Notes under the pieces: generated by a model
Seen by the model: only the letters and a program-made list of their open reading frames with translations
Databases searched by the model: none
Told to the model about the DNA's origin: nothing
Shown: positions 1-12,224 of the stretch, one piece after another
How the letters are laid out: each line of letters opens with the position of its first letter
How positions within the stretch are numbered: the stretch's first letter is position 1
From: Acestrorhynchus altus
Lineage: Eukaryota; Chordata; Actinopteri; Characiformes; Acestrorhynchidae
Assembly (NCBI GenBank): GCA_034509495.1
Contig: CM067519.1
Coordinates: forward strand, 26,509,335 to 26,573,334
Length of the DNA stretch: 64,000 nt
Reading direction: 5' to 3'
Position numbers and translations under genes: made by a program

Positions 1-122
1 ACGCCCTCTTGTGGTGTCTCATCAGACCACACCTGTAATCATCTACATATCAGCCTGAGACAGAGCTTCATGCCGATCTAACCTGTCGTCTCCAAACCTC
101 TTCTGGCTCTTATCTCTTGCAG

Positions 123-1619
123 TCCCAAGATGCGAGTGTCTTTCATAGTCTTCTCCTCCAGAGCAGACGTGATTCTGCCCCTCACCGGAGACAGGTGAGC
201 TCCTGTGGCCGTGCTGAGGCTCTCTTCAGCCCTAAACTAACCCATGCTGGAGATGTCCATTTATGTCCAGCACTAGTCTAAACTGTGGAAACTCTACTCA
301 GCTGATGTACTTACACTCAAACCAGGGCTGCTCCGCTGCTGCCTGAGAGGGACGCAGTGTTTACTGGTGTTTCTTCCAGTCCTGCACAGCTAATGTGCAG
401 GGTTTGCATTCTTTCTGAGAGAGACGTTGTGCAGGTCTGGAATGTAGGCACGTCAGCACTGATAAGAGTGGTGGTTCTCTGAATCACTAACGAATAAAGT
501 CTTGTGTACGTCCTACAGGCCGTCTATCGATGTGGGGTTAGAGCGCTTGAGTAAGATCAGACCTGCTGGGGAAACCTACATGCATGAGGGCATTGCAAAG
601 GTACGTGTTCTATAAATACACTGTATAGAAACTCACCAGCTCCACCTAGAAGGACGTGTGGGACTGCAGTTCTGTGGGGAAGGAAGATGAAGGTGATCAG
701 GATCAATAACTGATGATTAATGTAGTCTGAGCTGATCAATATTTATTGATCTACACTCAGAAGTCTCTCAGTACGGCGTCGGGTTTAACACAACGTGCCA
801 GACGTTGTAGAGGCTCCTAATGGAGTCCTGAGATAATCCAGCAGCGACACTGAGAGGTTTAAACACTCCAGCAGCACTGCCGTGTCTGACACACCAAAAC
901 CGTAATAGCTGCTCTGTGGTGGTCCTGTGGGGTCCTGACCATTGAACATCAGGAGAAACTACAGGTCCTGGTCAGTGTAGAGACAAGGAGGTGGTCATAA
1001 TGTTATGTGTACACTGAGTGGAATGTCCTGCTCTGAGCCTGGTTTCTTTTTCAGGTCATAGAACAAATGAAAGCTCAAAGCATAAGAGCGTCCAGTATTA
1101 TTATTGCACTGACCGATGGGAAATTGGAGGTTTACCCACATGACCTTGCAGTGACGCAGGTGAGGAATAATCCTGGAAAGCTGCGCTGGTCGCTCTGCAT
1201 TGAGATGAAACGGCAAATGTTTTCATTTTTATATTATAAAATGATGTTTAATAATAATAACTGAATGTAGTCTGTGTTAAAAATATCACTCTTTATTTTA
1301 TTTGTTTATTTTTTTATCATTGAATTGTTTAAATGACATTTCTATCCATTTTTATTTTATATTCTAATGATTATTTTATACATTTTTCAGCAGGTAAACG
1401 AAGGTGTGCTGTGTTGTTCTCCAGCTTGTTGTCTGTTCCTCCCTGTCACCTGCTGTGCTTTACTCCTGTGTCTCTGTTCGTGCAGGCCGATGTAGCGAGA
1501 CAGTATGGTGCCCGTGTGTACTGTGTTGGGGTGAAGGACTTCGATGCCCAGCAAGTACGTGAGACAGTTGATCTTGTCTGTTGACAAAGCCTGAGTTTCC
1601 TGCCTGCGCTGGTAAATTA

Positions 1620-1689
<70 letters not shown>

Positions 1690-2382
1690 ATGTGCGCGTG
1701 TGTGTCTCGGAGGATAAAGAAAACAGTCCAAATGACTCACTGTTTTTACCTTAACTGGGTTGTCCTAATCCCAATAACAGCATAATGGGAAATAGGGATA
1801 ACTGGCCGTTACAGTAAATACATACGTTTAATGTTATTAAACATGTTCAGGTTATTATTATAAACATCAACAATGTAAATATACGTAGTTCATGATAGCT
1901 GTGATTTACGGAGTCCCTGGATTGAACCCTCGGTATCATATCCACTGACCACAGTTTTGGTTGATCATTATTACACATAAATGGTATTGAATGGTTGTGA
2001 ACTGTCTTGTGAAGGTGATGGATGAACAGGCTGTAAACACAGGGTACATCGTTACCAGTCTAATGTCAACGTAACAGCGTTCGGGGTAATCGGAGTATAA
2101 AGTTATTACCGTAAATTAAGGGAGTGGTGTGCTATTATAAATTGAGTTTAGCTGAAGTTGATGTTCTTGCCCAGACAGGATCTGATCTGGGGCTGTAACT
2201 GGATTAGTGTAACCATGGACACGCTGATTGTTGTGCACTATCAGGAAATCAGAGCTGAAAGCTCTCATCTTAAAGGAATAGTTTGATCTTTTTGACACTG
2301 TTGGTCAGTAGTTTCCATCAAACTGTCAAAAACATATAACAGATACAATATATATACATACAATATTATTAGTATATAAATA

Positions 2383-2453
<71 letters not shown>

Positions 2454-5149
2454 TTGTATGTGTTTGTGTGTAATTGAGGGTGTCATTGAGGGTCAGTGTA
2501 ATTGAGGGTCAATATAATTGAGGGTCAATATAATTGAGGGTCAGTGTAATTAAGAGTCAGTGTAATTGAGGGTCAGTGTAATTGAGGGTCAGTGTAATTG
2601 AGAGTCATTGTAATTGAGAGTCAGTGTAATTGAGAGTCAGTGTAATTGAGGGTCAGTGTAATTGAGAGTCATTGTAATTGATGGTCAGTGTAATTGAGGG
2701 TCAGTGTAATTGATGGTCAGTGTAATTGAGAGTCAGTGTAATTGAGGGTCAGTGTAATTGAGGGTCAGTGTAATTGATGGTCAGTGTAATTGAGGGTCAG
2801 TGTAATTGAGAGTCAGTGTAATTGATGGTCAGTGTAATTGAGAGTCAGTGTAATTGAGGGTCAGTGTAATTGATGGTCAGTGTAATTGAGGGTCAGTGTT
2901 ACTTCTAATTGAATTAAGGTTAATTGAATCTCTCATTGTAAGTCAGCGTGTTTGATGGATCTGTTCCTGTTGGAGAGGAAAACCAAAGACTGCTTCCAAC
3001 AACAGCTTTCCTGTTTGGGACGCAGCCGTGTGGAAAAGTGGAAAACAGTGGCTGTTAATGGTTACTGTGATTTATTATTTTGGCTTGTTTTGTGTTCTCC
3101 GTTCCAGCTTGCTGATATTGCGGACAGCAGGGATCAGGTGTTCCCTGTGCTGGACGGATTCCAGGCCCTGAAGTCTATCGTAAATTCTGTAAGACACTCT
3201 CTCAGTTGTGGGTTCGTGGTGAAACTCTGTTGTCGAAGTTGTAACTGAACTCAGTTTCACGTCTTTCACAGATTCTAAAGAAATCGTGCGTAGAGATCTT
3301 TAACGTTGAGCCCTCCAGCACTTGTGTGAACGGTAAGATGAGTAAAGTTCTGGAAACTGAACTTGTGTCTTTGGCTCGTTACGGTGTAGCTGAACTTTCC
3401 TTCTGCCTTCTGTTTTAGAATCCTTCAACATTGTTCTCAGAGGGAGGGGCTTCACTCAGGGGCGGAGCTCGGAGGGTGTGGTCTGCACACTGTCCGTCAA
3501 TCAGCAAGAATCCTACAGTAAGCCGGCCGCAAGCTCACAGCGGCTGTAGACCATGTTTAACGGTCCAGACAGCAAGGCGGAGTTTAGCTGTGAGGATGTT
3601 CTTAATATAGAAGGATCTGTAATTTTCCTGATGGACTCTAATTTGGTTACGGCAGGAGGAAGCATGACAGACCACAGTCGTGTCATTACTCGGTAACAAA
3701 CAGGAGCTCAAGATTTGTGCAGCCTCAAATAAAACCTGCTGTGGATTTCCCATGAGGTCCTATAGAGTTACCATCAACTTTACACATTCAAGTGTTTACA
3801 TGGTTCTTATCGTGGAGATCCGAACCAGCTCACATCCGAATCCCTGCGGGCGTTTTACGGGCGCTCAGCTGCAGGCCGTTAATAATGACCACCCCAGCTC
3901 TGGTCTGAAGTGGTTCACTGATGTTGGTGAAGTGATGCAAAGAAGAAACAAAATTCCAAAAACCATCGACCACCATCTAACGTTTTCCCGTTCCTCCATG
4001 AGGAATTCTGTCAGCCGTGTGAGGTTTAAGTCGTTTCTATGATGGAGAGATAACCTCCCTCTTTCTGATGGTAGAAGCTGCACTCCAGCAGTGGTGAGAG
4101 CTACCTGTAGGTCTGTGACGAACATTTTAGGATTGTTGGATCTTCTTTAAGCATCTTGTGGTTCTGCTCAGACTCATCTGCATCTACAAACTTCTTCCTG
4201 AAGACCTCCGAGAGCTCTTTGGATCTGGCCATAGAGATCCCAGTCACTTTAACAATCAAGGGCAAACCAAACTAATGTCTGAGGTTTAAATAAGACAGTC
4301 TCCTCCAAAGTCCTCTCTAATAATAATTGTACAAACGTTTAAAAGACATTTCTTCAGTTGAGCAAAGCTGGTCAAACAGGTGAAAACATTGAGCAGTTTG
4401 GTGAAGCTGGTCAGTCAGAATAGTCATGCAGATGTGCAAATGCACACACACAGCTTGTCTAGTCCCTGTGGAGAAGTACTACCAATAGAATAGGTCTCTC
4501 TATTGGGACCATGTCTAATGCCAGGCGTGGACTAGAGGGGTATAAAGCCCCCCAGCATTGAGCTGTGGAGTGATGGAGCTCCATCCAGTACTTTTCGGAT
4601 GAGTTGGGGAGTTGAATGTGAATGTTCACAAATTCAGACCCCAAGACAGGGACAAACACTTTTCCCTATGATTGTATGTCCACCCTGTGATCTTCCTCCA
4701 GTAAGTGTATGCCATGACTGTTTTGGAAACATGAGCAGTGGCGTGGCCAGTATGGAAAGTGGTCTGTGAAGTGTCCCAGTGTTTGGAGGAGTTAATGGTG
4801 TCCCATTATTAATGAAAGCATTGTGCCTGAGTGTGTTTGGCAGCGCGCGGTGATCTCATGCTGTCGTCTCTTCCTCTTAGACGAGAAGCCCACCATTGTG
4901 GAGGATTCTTATGTGCTGTGTCCAGCTCCAGTGTTGACCGAAGTTGGACAGTGAGTAGCATTCTTCCTGCTGCAGTTTCAGAGCACAGATTGACCATTAA
5001 CAGAGCTACAGCTGGTAGGAACTGGCAAACAGACTGGGACTCGTCATGTGCTTCTCTTGACTTGTGTTTGGGTTTCTGCTTGTAGCCATGAGACCGCTGA
5101 TAAGGAGCGGTCACACACTGAACAAAGGGCCAAGTAGAGTTAAGTGTTC

Positions 5150-5196
<47 letters not shown>

Positions 5197-8100
5197 GTGT
5201 TACATCAGTGCATTTTTGTTTGCCATGGCACAGAGCCTGACCTTTAAAAGTTGAGAGATGGCCCAGTTAAGTCTTTCTATTTCTGTTTAACCATGTTTTT
5301 CGTTCTTTTCCGAAGAGATTTATTAATCAGTTTCATCACATTTTAATAAACTGTGTAGACTGTATATTCTGCAGATTCATACTGGATTCAATTCACAATA
5401 GAGTTATTAATGTCAGAATGTATAAGCTACACTGCAGATTCATACTGGATTCAATTCACCATAGAGTTATTAATGTCAGAATGTATAAGCTACACTGCAG
5501 ATTCATACTGGATTCAATTCACAATAGAGTTATTAATGTAAACGTATAAGCTACACTGCAGTTTCATACTGGATTCAATTCACAATAGAGTTATTAATGT
5601 CAGAATGTATAAGCTACACTGCAGATTCATACTGGTGTAATTTGAGTACACAGTGACTGATGTTGGACAACAGAAGTCTGTATTTGTGTATTTTGATGTG
5701 TGTGAACTGTTTTTTTCGTCCTCAACAGCTCAGTCGAAGTGCTGATTAGCTTTAATCGTGGTCATTCCTACATTTCGAGTCCAATCTCAATATACGCCAC
5801 CACATGTGTGAGTATGATGGCGATGTTTCACCAGTTTCCACGGTGTCTACTTCCAGGTTATTGTTAGTTGAGGACTTCACGGTGTTGTACTTGTTCTCAA
5901 CATTGTAGTTTGTAGCACCAAACTTTTGGTGTTGTTGTGTAAAGTGTACAGTATATATGCGTAACCTCAACCTGGAGATATGTAGAGAAGCCTCCAGTAA
6001 AATGACCTCTGCACCCATCAGCTCCATTAGAAGAACGAACAGCAGCAAAACTACTGAAGTACCTTTAGAACCTCTGTGGAACCTAGTATGTCCAGCATTT
6101 GTCAGCCTCTGTCTTCTGGATAGTCACTGTGAATGTTAGAATATAAACTGGAACAAACTGGTGTAGACTGCTAGACTTATTCTCTACCTTGTTCTTTATA
6201 TGGCAGTCCAATGGGATCGTGGTGGCCGTGGTTTTCCTGGTTCTTGTGCTGCTGGTGGTTTTGGCCCTGCTCTGGTGGTTCTGGCCACTCTGCTGTACAG
6301 TGGTGAGTAAAAACACGCCCAGGTGACACATATACACGTCAAATAACAGCACCTAAGAGTAGCACCAGCTGGATGTCGAGAAATTCTGAATATGAGATGT
6401 TTGTCCATTTCACAGGTCATTAGGGATCCACCCCCATCCCGACCTCCGCCCCCTCGCCCAGTTCCAGTGAGTAGACTGTGGTTCATACTTATCTGGTATA
6501 AAATTACTGATCAATCATTTTTTACGTATAATAACTATTTGGCCACATCTCATCAAATTAGCATATTTACGATATTATTTTATCAGCTTATCGTACAATA
6601 ATTTTTGCTTTACATGTATTAACATGGATGAGATGTTTAACAGTAGTTTTATATATTATAATATGAATATTATTATATATACATTATAATAATGGAATAA
6701 AAAAATATTCAAGATCCAGTCACTGAATATTGTTAATATCCAAACTTAAAAAAACGTGTTATTATATTATTATATTATCACGATATTTGTCACATTGTTA
6801 TAAAATGGTCTTAAAATTGTAACAATATTGTTGATCACAATTTTTCTAGAAGATTATATCATCAAAAAATCATATACAGCACTTACTGTACTGTACTATT
6901 TCTTCCCCAGGAGCCAGAAGAGGAACCACTGCCTAAAATGAAGTGGCCCACTGTGGACGCCTCCTACTATGGAGGGAGGGGTGCTGGTGGGATCAAACGC
7001 ATGGAGGTGGGATTGAAATGTTCTTGTTTTTAAACTTCATATGAGTGATAGTTTAATTTATAATATAATAAAAATAAAGGTGCTCTAAATTGTATGCCCA
7101 TGGGGCCAATACCACACCAGTGTGCAAATTCCCAGTGGTCCAATGTGGGCTGCCCACAGTGGGCCAATGCCATGCAAATCCACATTGCCATGGTACCGTG
7201 GCGCTGATGTCACTGACCCAGTGTGGGATGTCAGTGGTGTGGGGAAAATGCACATTGGTCAATACAATGAGCTGATGCCACTGGGGTCAATATTGCGATG
7301 TGCAAATCCCCGGTTGCCCAATGTGGGCTGCCCACATGTGGACAATGGGTCTGCCTATAGTGGGCTCATAGTGGAGCCACTATATTCCCCACAAGCCCCA
7401 CAATATCACTGCAAAACCAGTAAGCTGATTAGCTCTTTTTGTTAAAGGGCATCGCAGACGCTGTGTTGAGGGTTACAAGAACGGTTCATATTTCAGTCGG
7501 TTGAGACGCTGTTGTCCTTGAGTTTTCTGGCCACTAAACTTGTATCGAAGGATACAAAGATAAAATTCCAGGTCCAGATTGGAAAGCGTTTGCATCCAGA
7601 CTCAGACCACACTCCAATTTGGTTCCATAAAGAACCATGTTTGTAATAGAGACATGAATGTGAACGTGAAGAACCTTGTGAAGCTCTAAAGATCAGTTTT
7701 TAAGCTCAGGGCTGCAAACCCTCACCTGCAAGTCTCTGGGCTCTCTGCAGGTTCGCTGGGGGGAGAAAGGCTCCACGGAGGAAGGCGCACGGCTGGAGAA
7801 AGCCAAAAACGCCGTGGTCACAATGCCAGAGGAGGAGGTGGACGAGCCCATTAGAAAAGCTCCTTCTAGACCACCGCCTCCCTATCGTCCTCCACCAGCA
7901 TCTAAATGGTACACCCCAATTAAGGTGAGTCTTGTCCAGCTTACTTAAGCTGTTGTTAGTGGTATGGCATGAATCAATGTTGGAGGCCTTATAGCCCTCT
8001 AGCCCATGCCTGGCATTTGGCGTGATGCCAACCTTGTACACCTTTGTCAGCAACAAAAGTAGCTGAATGCATTTATCAGAAGGGGTGTCTGCAAACTTTT

Positions 8101-8675
8101 GGACATACAGTGTATTTTCTTCCATTGTCATTAGCATTTTGATTATGCTGTGCACTCAGGGCCGATTTGATGCTTTGCTGGCTTTGCTGCGGCGACAGTA
8201 TGACCGAGTGGCTGTCATGAGACCCACGGCAAACGACAAGGTATGATGCTGCTCTGAATTCTGAAGCCTGAATTTGGAAGACATCTCTGTTACGGTGTTA
8301 CAGCCCTGGGGTGCGTTTCCCTTACAATGACGGAGAGGAGCAGTGAACTAACGTGGTTTAATGCATCATCTAACTATCATCTGAAGTATTGTTCGATGTA
8401 GTCAGATGTAGTATGGTCTCATTTTCATGGTTACGAACGTTGTTACTTCCATAGTTCCAACTACTGTTTTAGGAAAAGCCATCGCAACTCTGTCGTTCCA
8501 CCTTTTCGTTCTGGGAAACTCACCCCCGATCGGAAGAGCATCTCCTGTGCTGGCTCCTCTGCTCACGTCTAACCTCAGACTTACCAGCACCAATAAAACC
8601 TTAGAACTGGACACACAATTGCCCCATTTAGACTGGGTGTGGTTGTCAAGCTGGACAGGAATAGACCCTTATAGT

Positions 8676-8709
<34 letters not shown>

Positions 8710-10435
8710 CACACACACACTCACACACACACACACTCACACACACAGTGTCAGAGACAATTCATCTCTATTAGCATCATTAGAAGACTGGCTGGAGTCT
8801 GGCTGTCGAGTTTCCAGCTGTCAGCAGTGAAGCTCCACCCTGATATCTCTGAGTGGATGGTGACCTCTGACGTCACACTGACCTGACTGTCACACTCAGT
8901 TTGGGCTTCAGTGGACTGACAGACATGGGGGTCATGTAGCACCACGGTTAATAAGGGTGTATCAATTTTAATAGAGTAATAAAATTGGGAAACATGGGAA
9001 TGAATTCCTAATATGAATATAACGATATTTAATCAAAAGTCATAAAGAAGGGGTGGCAGAGGAGCCTGAGGTCAGCCTCTGAAGGGGTGGTAGTGGAGTC
9101 TGAGGTCAGCCTCTGAAGGGGTGGTAGAAGAGTCTGAGGTCAGCCTCTGAAAGGATGATAGAGGAGCCTGAGGTCAGCCTCTGAAGAGGTGGTAGTGGAG
9201 TCTGAGGTCAGCCTCTGAAGGGGTGATAGAAGAGTCTGAGGTCAGCCTCTGAAAGGATGATAGAGGAGCCTGAGGTCAGCCTCTGAAGAGGTGGTAGAAG
9301 AGACTGAAGTCAGCCTCTGAAAGGGTGGTAGAGGAGTCTGAGGTCAGCCTCTGAAGGGGTGATAGTGGAGTCTGAGGTCAGCCTCTGAAGGGGTGGTAGA
9401 AGAGTCTGAGGTCAGCCTCTGAAGGGGTGATAGTGGAGTCTGAGGTCAGCCTCTGAAGGGGTGGTAGAAGAGTCTGAGGTCAGCCTCTGAAGGGGTGATA
9501 GTGGAGTCTGAGGTCAGCCTCTGAAGGGGTGGTAGAAGAGTCTGAGGTCAGCCTCTGAAGGGGTGATAGTGGAGTCTGAGGTCAGCCTCTGAAGGGGTGG
9601 TAGAAGAGTCTGAGGTCAGCCTCTGAAGGGGTGATAGTGGAGTCTGAGGTCAGCCTCTGAAGGGGTGGTAGAAGAGTCTGAGGTCAGCCTCTGAAGGGGT
9701 GATAGTGGAGTCTGAGGTCAGCCTCTGAAGGGGTGGTAGAAGAGTCTGAGGTCAGCCTCTGAAGGGTTGGCAGAGGAAATCAAGGTTAGCCTTCCATCAG
9801 CCCGGGTTGGTGGGCGGTCATTAACTTGGGAAAGGTAGAGAGATATGATCTGACTGTAACAGCTGAACGAACAGGAAGAACCAGAAGGTAACAGAGTACC
9901 TGCTCTTTACACATTTCTGTGTGTCTGACTCGTTCCTCGTGTCTGATTTGTCTTTAAGGCAGCAGCTTCCTCGATGCCCATTAGAGTCAAAGCTCCCTCA
10001 ATTGAGTTCAATTATTCCAAATTACTGTAAATGTCAGTGTGGAGAAACATGACAAAACAATTCCTCTCAACCGTATGACGTGTGTTTATGGAACCCGATG
10101 TGAGTGAATGAGTGCCATCGCCAGTTTGGGGCCAGTCTGATGTGCACTAGTAAACGCATGGTGGGACAGGACGTTTTACCGGTCTCTAAACGAGGACACA
10201 AGCAGCTCGGTGTGGGAGAGGGACATTAGGCCTTTTGTCATGTTTTATATTTATGTGAGATAATGAGGCGAGGCGAGCGGAGAGGGCCCTCAGAGTGACG
10301 GGTGAAGATGATGGTCTCGGCCGCCTCTGGGCTGGTTGACCATTAACCTTTTTATCGTTTTAATTGCGACACCCTGCTGTTCGGTTTGTGTTTCAGGGCC
10401 GCTGCATCAAGTTCACGAGGATTCAGAGCCGTTAG
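123..10435 (+). CDS. antxr2: Anthrax toxin receptor 2 / capillary morphogenesis protein 2, 5'-partial, 15 coding exons
   Basis: Type I membrane receptor for basement-membrane ligands (collagen IV, laminin). Coding exons with AG/GT borders: 123-194, 519-600, 1055-1159, 1486-1554, 3108-3188, 3272-3332, 3419-3517, 4881-4950, 5729-5807, 6207-6302, 6416-6466, 6911-7006, 7751-7924, 8160-8240, 10397-10435; all phases agree and the frame stays open to a TAG at 10433-10435. This gives about 417 residues; the human protein is 489, so roughly 70 N-terminal residues (signal peptide and the first VWA metal-site motif) lie before the window. Visible: VWA strand with ALTDGKL (exon 3) and VYCVGV (exon 4), the Ig-like ectodomain (exons 6-9), a hydrophobic membrane span followed by WWFWPLCC (exon 10), and a cytoplasmic tail with WPTVDASYYGGRG, KWYTPIKGR and LLRRQYDRV, ending GRCIKFTRIQSR. 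The tail separates ANTXR2 from ANTXR1, which ends in a long proline-rich tail. Which teleost duplicate (a or b) cannot be told. Confidence 0.95.
640..835 (-). mobile_element. Tc1/mariner-type element, terminal fragment (family C)
   Basis: Lies in antxr2 intron 600-1055. It carries the family signature GATCAATATTTATTGATC (from ~736) followed by the 'GGCGTCGGGTTTAAC' stretch also seen at 51785-51860 and, inverted, at 16345-16420. Only the end of the element remains. It abuts a truncated fold-back element at ~836. Confidence 0.6.
836..1020 (+). mobile_element. Fold-back element (family B), one arm only
   Basis: Contains the family signature TTTAAACACTCCAGCAGCAC and the terminal 'GGTCATAATGTTATG' motif. 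It matches the right half of the full copy at 14432-14935 and ends about 35 bp before the next antxr2 exon. Confidence 0.6.
1621..1706. repeat. (TG)n microsatellite
   Basis: About 40 TG units ending in a mixed CG/TG stretch, in the antxr2 intron about 65 bp after the 1486-1554 exon. Confidence 0.95.
2385..2470. repeat. (TA)n(TG)n compound microsatellite
   Basis: About 22 TA units pass directly into about 12 TG units. The 16-bp minisatellite starts immediately after it in the same antxr2 intron. Confidence 0.95.
2470..2900. repeat. 16-bp minisatellite, about 27 units
   Basis: Tandem units of the form GTCAGTGTAATTGAGG with variants at the GAGG/GAGA/GATG end and an occasional CAATATAA variant. 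It sits in the antxr2 intron 1554-3108. Confidence 0.9.
3900..4335 (-). mobile_element. Tc1-like DNA transposon remnant (family E)
   Basis: The stretch 4150-4310 with 'GAGAGCTCTTTGGATCTGGC' and 'AACCAAACTAATGTCTGAGG' recurs at 46770-46865. No intact reading frame remains. It lies in the antxr2 intron 3517-4881. The left limit is approximate. Confidence 0.4.
4425..4660 (-). mobile_element. Miniature DNA transposon (family A)
   Basis: Carries the family blocks 'GTGCAAATGCACACACA', 'AGGGGTATAAAGCCCCCCAG' and 'GATGGAGCTCCATCCAGTAC', shared with copies near 35890, 36910 and 61850. Non-coding; in an antxr2 intron. Confidence 0.55.
5152..5200. repeat. (GT)n microsatellite
   Basis: About 24 GT units in the antxr2 intron 4950-5729. 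Confidence 0.95.
5370..5636. repeat. 63-bp minisatellite, just over 4 units
   Basis: Units begin 'CTGCAGATTCATACTGG' and contain 'AGAGTTATTAATGTCAGAAT'; one unit is a few bases short near 5540. In the antxr2 intron 4950-5729. Confidence 0.9.
7090..7400. repeat. TGGGC-rich dispersed repeat (family F)
   Basis: Reiterated and partly palindromic 'GGGCTGCCCACA' / 'CCAATGTGGGCT' motifs. Similar material is at 17215-17510 and 34495-34600. In the antxr2 intron 7006-7751. Confidence 0.5.
7960..8115 (-). mobile_element. Miniature DNA transposon (family A)
   Basis: Contains the 'CCATGCCTGGCATTTGGCGT' block and ends with 'AACTTTTGGACATACAGTGT', a terminus shared with other family A copies. It ends about 45 bp before the 8160 antxr2 exon. 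Confidence 0.5.
8676..8748. repeat. (CA)n microsatellite
   Basis: Interrupted CA repeat with TCAC and CGCA variants, in the last antxr2 intron. Confidence 0.95.
9047..9775. repeat. 34-bp minisatellite, about 21 units, with 68-bp higher-order pattern
   Basis: Every unit carries 'GAGGTCAGCCTCTGAA' plus a variable 'GGGGTGGTAGAAGAG' part. From about 9360 two variants (GATAGTGGAG and GGTAGAAGAG) alternate strictly; before that variants are mixed. It lies in the last antxr2 intron 8240-10397. Confidence 0.95.
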
Positions 10436-11180
10436 GCGAACCACTGTGTCTTCTTTACGACTTTTAAGTGCCTGGTTTTCAATTTGTGCACACGATTTTT
10501 GGATAACCCTGTCCGGGGGGTACTCCTGCCTTGCGGCCAGTCATTCCAGGTGGACTTCTGACCCGCCACGATCCTGACCAGGACAAAGTGGATAAGATGG
10601 ATGGATGAATGTGTGGATAAATGATGTCCTGGACAATTAGTGTGCTTTTAGATGTGCACTAGTAGTTGTATTTTTTATACGTTTGACACTTCTGATATTT
10701 TTCTAACGAACCTTTAGCTGCAGTATGAAGTGCTGGTCATATGTACTGGTTTAAAGAGAGAGAGATGGAAGAATAGAAATGAAGATGCAAATGAAAGAAG
10801 AATTATTAACATTTTTATGAATTAGAGAATAAATTATCACTTTAATTCAGCAAGCATGGTTTGTTGAGTAAAACATAAGCACTGATGTAAGAGCATTTTA
10901 GATGATTATTATATGATTATTATTATAAATTATTTGCTTGCTTGGACCTGGATTACCCACCTCTGATTGAATGCCACAGAGCCAAACGGGCTGATAATCC
11001 TCCAGATACAGTATAAAGCGTTCCTGGACTTCACAGCACCCTCAGTGCCGGTACATGAACATAAGTGAAAGGCAGTAAACAGACATGTAACACTAATCTC
11101 GTGTCTTTAAATCTGATAGCACACAATAGCATTACTGATTAATCTCCTGACCACTGCTGACTGTACAATTAAATAAACTG
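10436..11180 (+). other. antxr2: antxr2 3' UTR with candidate poly(A) signals
   Basis: Sequence after the antxr2 stop codon. AATAAA hexamers occur at 10828-10833 and 11172-11177; either could end the transcript. The first 190 bp contain a dispersed-repeat tail (see 10500-10625). The true end is not visible from sequence alone. Confidence 0.4.
10500..10625 (+). mobile_element. Dispersed repeat tail (SINE/LINE type) ending in GATG units
   Basis: 'ACTCCTGCCTTGCGGCCAGT' followed by 'CGATCCTGACCAGGACAAAG' and a GGATGGATGAATG tail is the 3' end of a repeat common in fish genomes. It lies in the antxr2 3' UTR, 65 bp after the stop codon. Confidence 0.55.
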
Positions 11181-11820
11181 ATTTTTAAGAAAGTGTGTCT
11201 GTCTGGATAAAAAACGAAATCCCACATCCTCTTAGTTAAGCCTGTTAGATTCTTCACAATATTGAAAAGGAAAAGAGAGAATTATTTGTTGAAAACAGGT
11301 TTATTATCATTTCTATTATTATTATTGTTGTTATTATTATTATTATTATTCAGGTTATAAATTCACTGTAGATTTAGATTTTACATGTTAAACAATGTAA
11401 CAATTGTTTTATATATTTATTTTTGCTTTTTATTCATTCATTTATATTAGAAATTCAACTCAAATCTTAACTTATTTGTTCTAGGAAATGTAATTCTAAA
11501 TTTAAATAAGGTAATATATCGAGGCTATAATATATATATAATTTGTATTAGCATCAATAACATTTTTGATTTATGAATTTAGTTTGCAATTGTAATTGTT
11601 ATATATATATATACTAAGAAAATGAAGTACGGCTTTGTCTTTTTCAATCAAATCTTTATTGTCATGACTGTTTCAGTAATAATATTGTCAAAGCAATTTG
11701 TGAATGAATAATTGTAAGTTAATAATATAATAGAAATTATAGCAACAATAATTAAATATAAAAATAAATGACAATATTGATTATATAATAAATAACAATT
11801 AATAACAATAAAAATAAAGT
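10630..11820. other. A+T-rich intergenic stretch, no gene seen
   Basis: Between antxr2 and paqr3. ATT/AAT-rich low-complexity DNA dominates from 11280 to 11820; nothing coding or RNA-like was recognised. Confidence 0.5.
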
Positions 11821-12220
11821 ACATTTAGTGTTTACATTGTTATTAACAATAGTTTTCTCTACCCAATTTTTGTGTACCAATTTATTTTTATTGAACTGAA
11901 TTTGCTTCAGATTTATTGTAAGAAACCCAGAGCGGAGCATGGGTTCCTGAACCTGGATTTCCTAGGATTTACATGAAACTTAATTAAATTTCCTAGTACA
12001 TATATATACTTATAATCAAAACAATCATATTTTATATTTAATTATTATTAATATTATTACTGCTGGCTTTCCCCAGTTAACTAATAGTAAAACTAGCTGC
12101 AACCTGGTTAATTTTGCCGCTGCCTTAATTTCTTACAATAAATCTGAAGCAAATTCAGTTTTATAAAACTAAATTGGGTAGAGAAAACTATTGTAAATAA
12201 CACTGTAAACACTGAATGTA
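11821..12220. repeat. Inverted repeat: arms 11821-11925 and 12129-12220
   Basis: The left arm read forward and the right arm read on the reverse strand share 'ACAATAGTTTTCTCTACCCA' and 'GAATTTGCTTCAGATTTATT', over about 90-105 bp with few differences; the left arm has a ~15 bp insertion. The spacer is about 200 bp. GGAGCGG-type motifs lie next to both arms. It ends just before the paqr3 CpG-rich promoter. Confidence 0.85.
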
Positions 12221-12224
12221 ACTG

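Noticed and set aside
1387..1740. 117-codon minus-strand frame rich in His-Thr
   Set aside because: It is a translation of the TG microsatellite inside an antxr2 intron and antisense to an antxr2 exon.
7751..7924. Proline-rich antxr2 exon as evidence for ANTXR1
   Set aside because: KWYTPIKGR and the short GRCIKFTRIQSR end belong to the ANTXR2 tail; the long ANTXR1 polyproline tail is absent.
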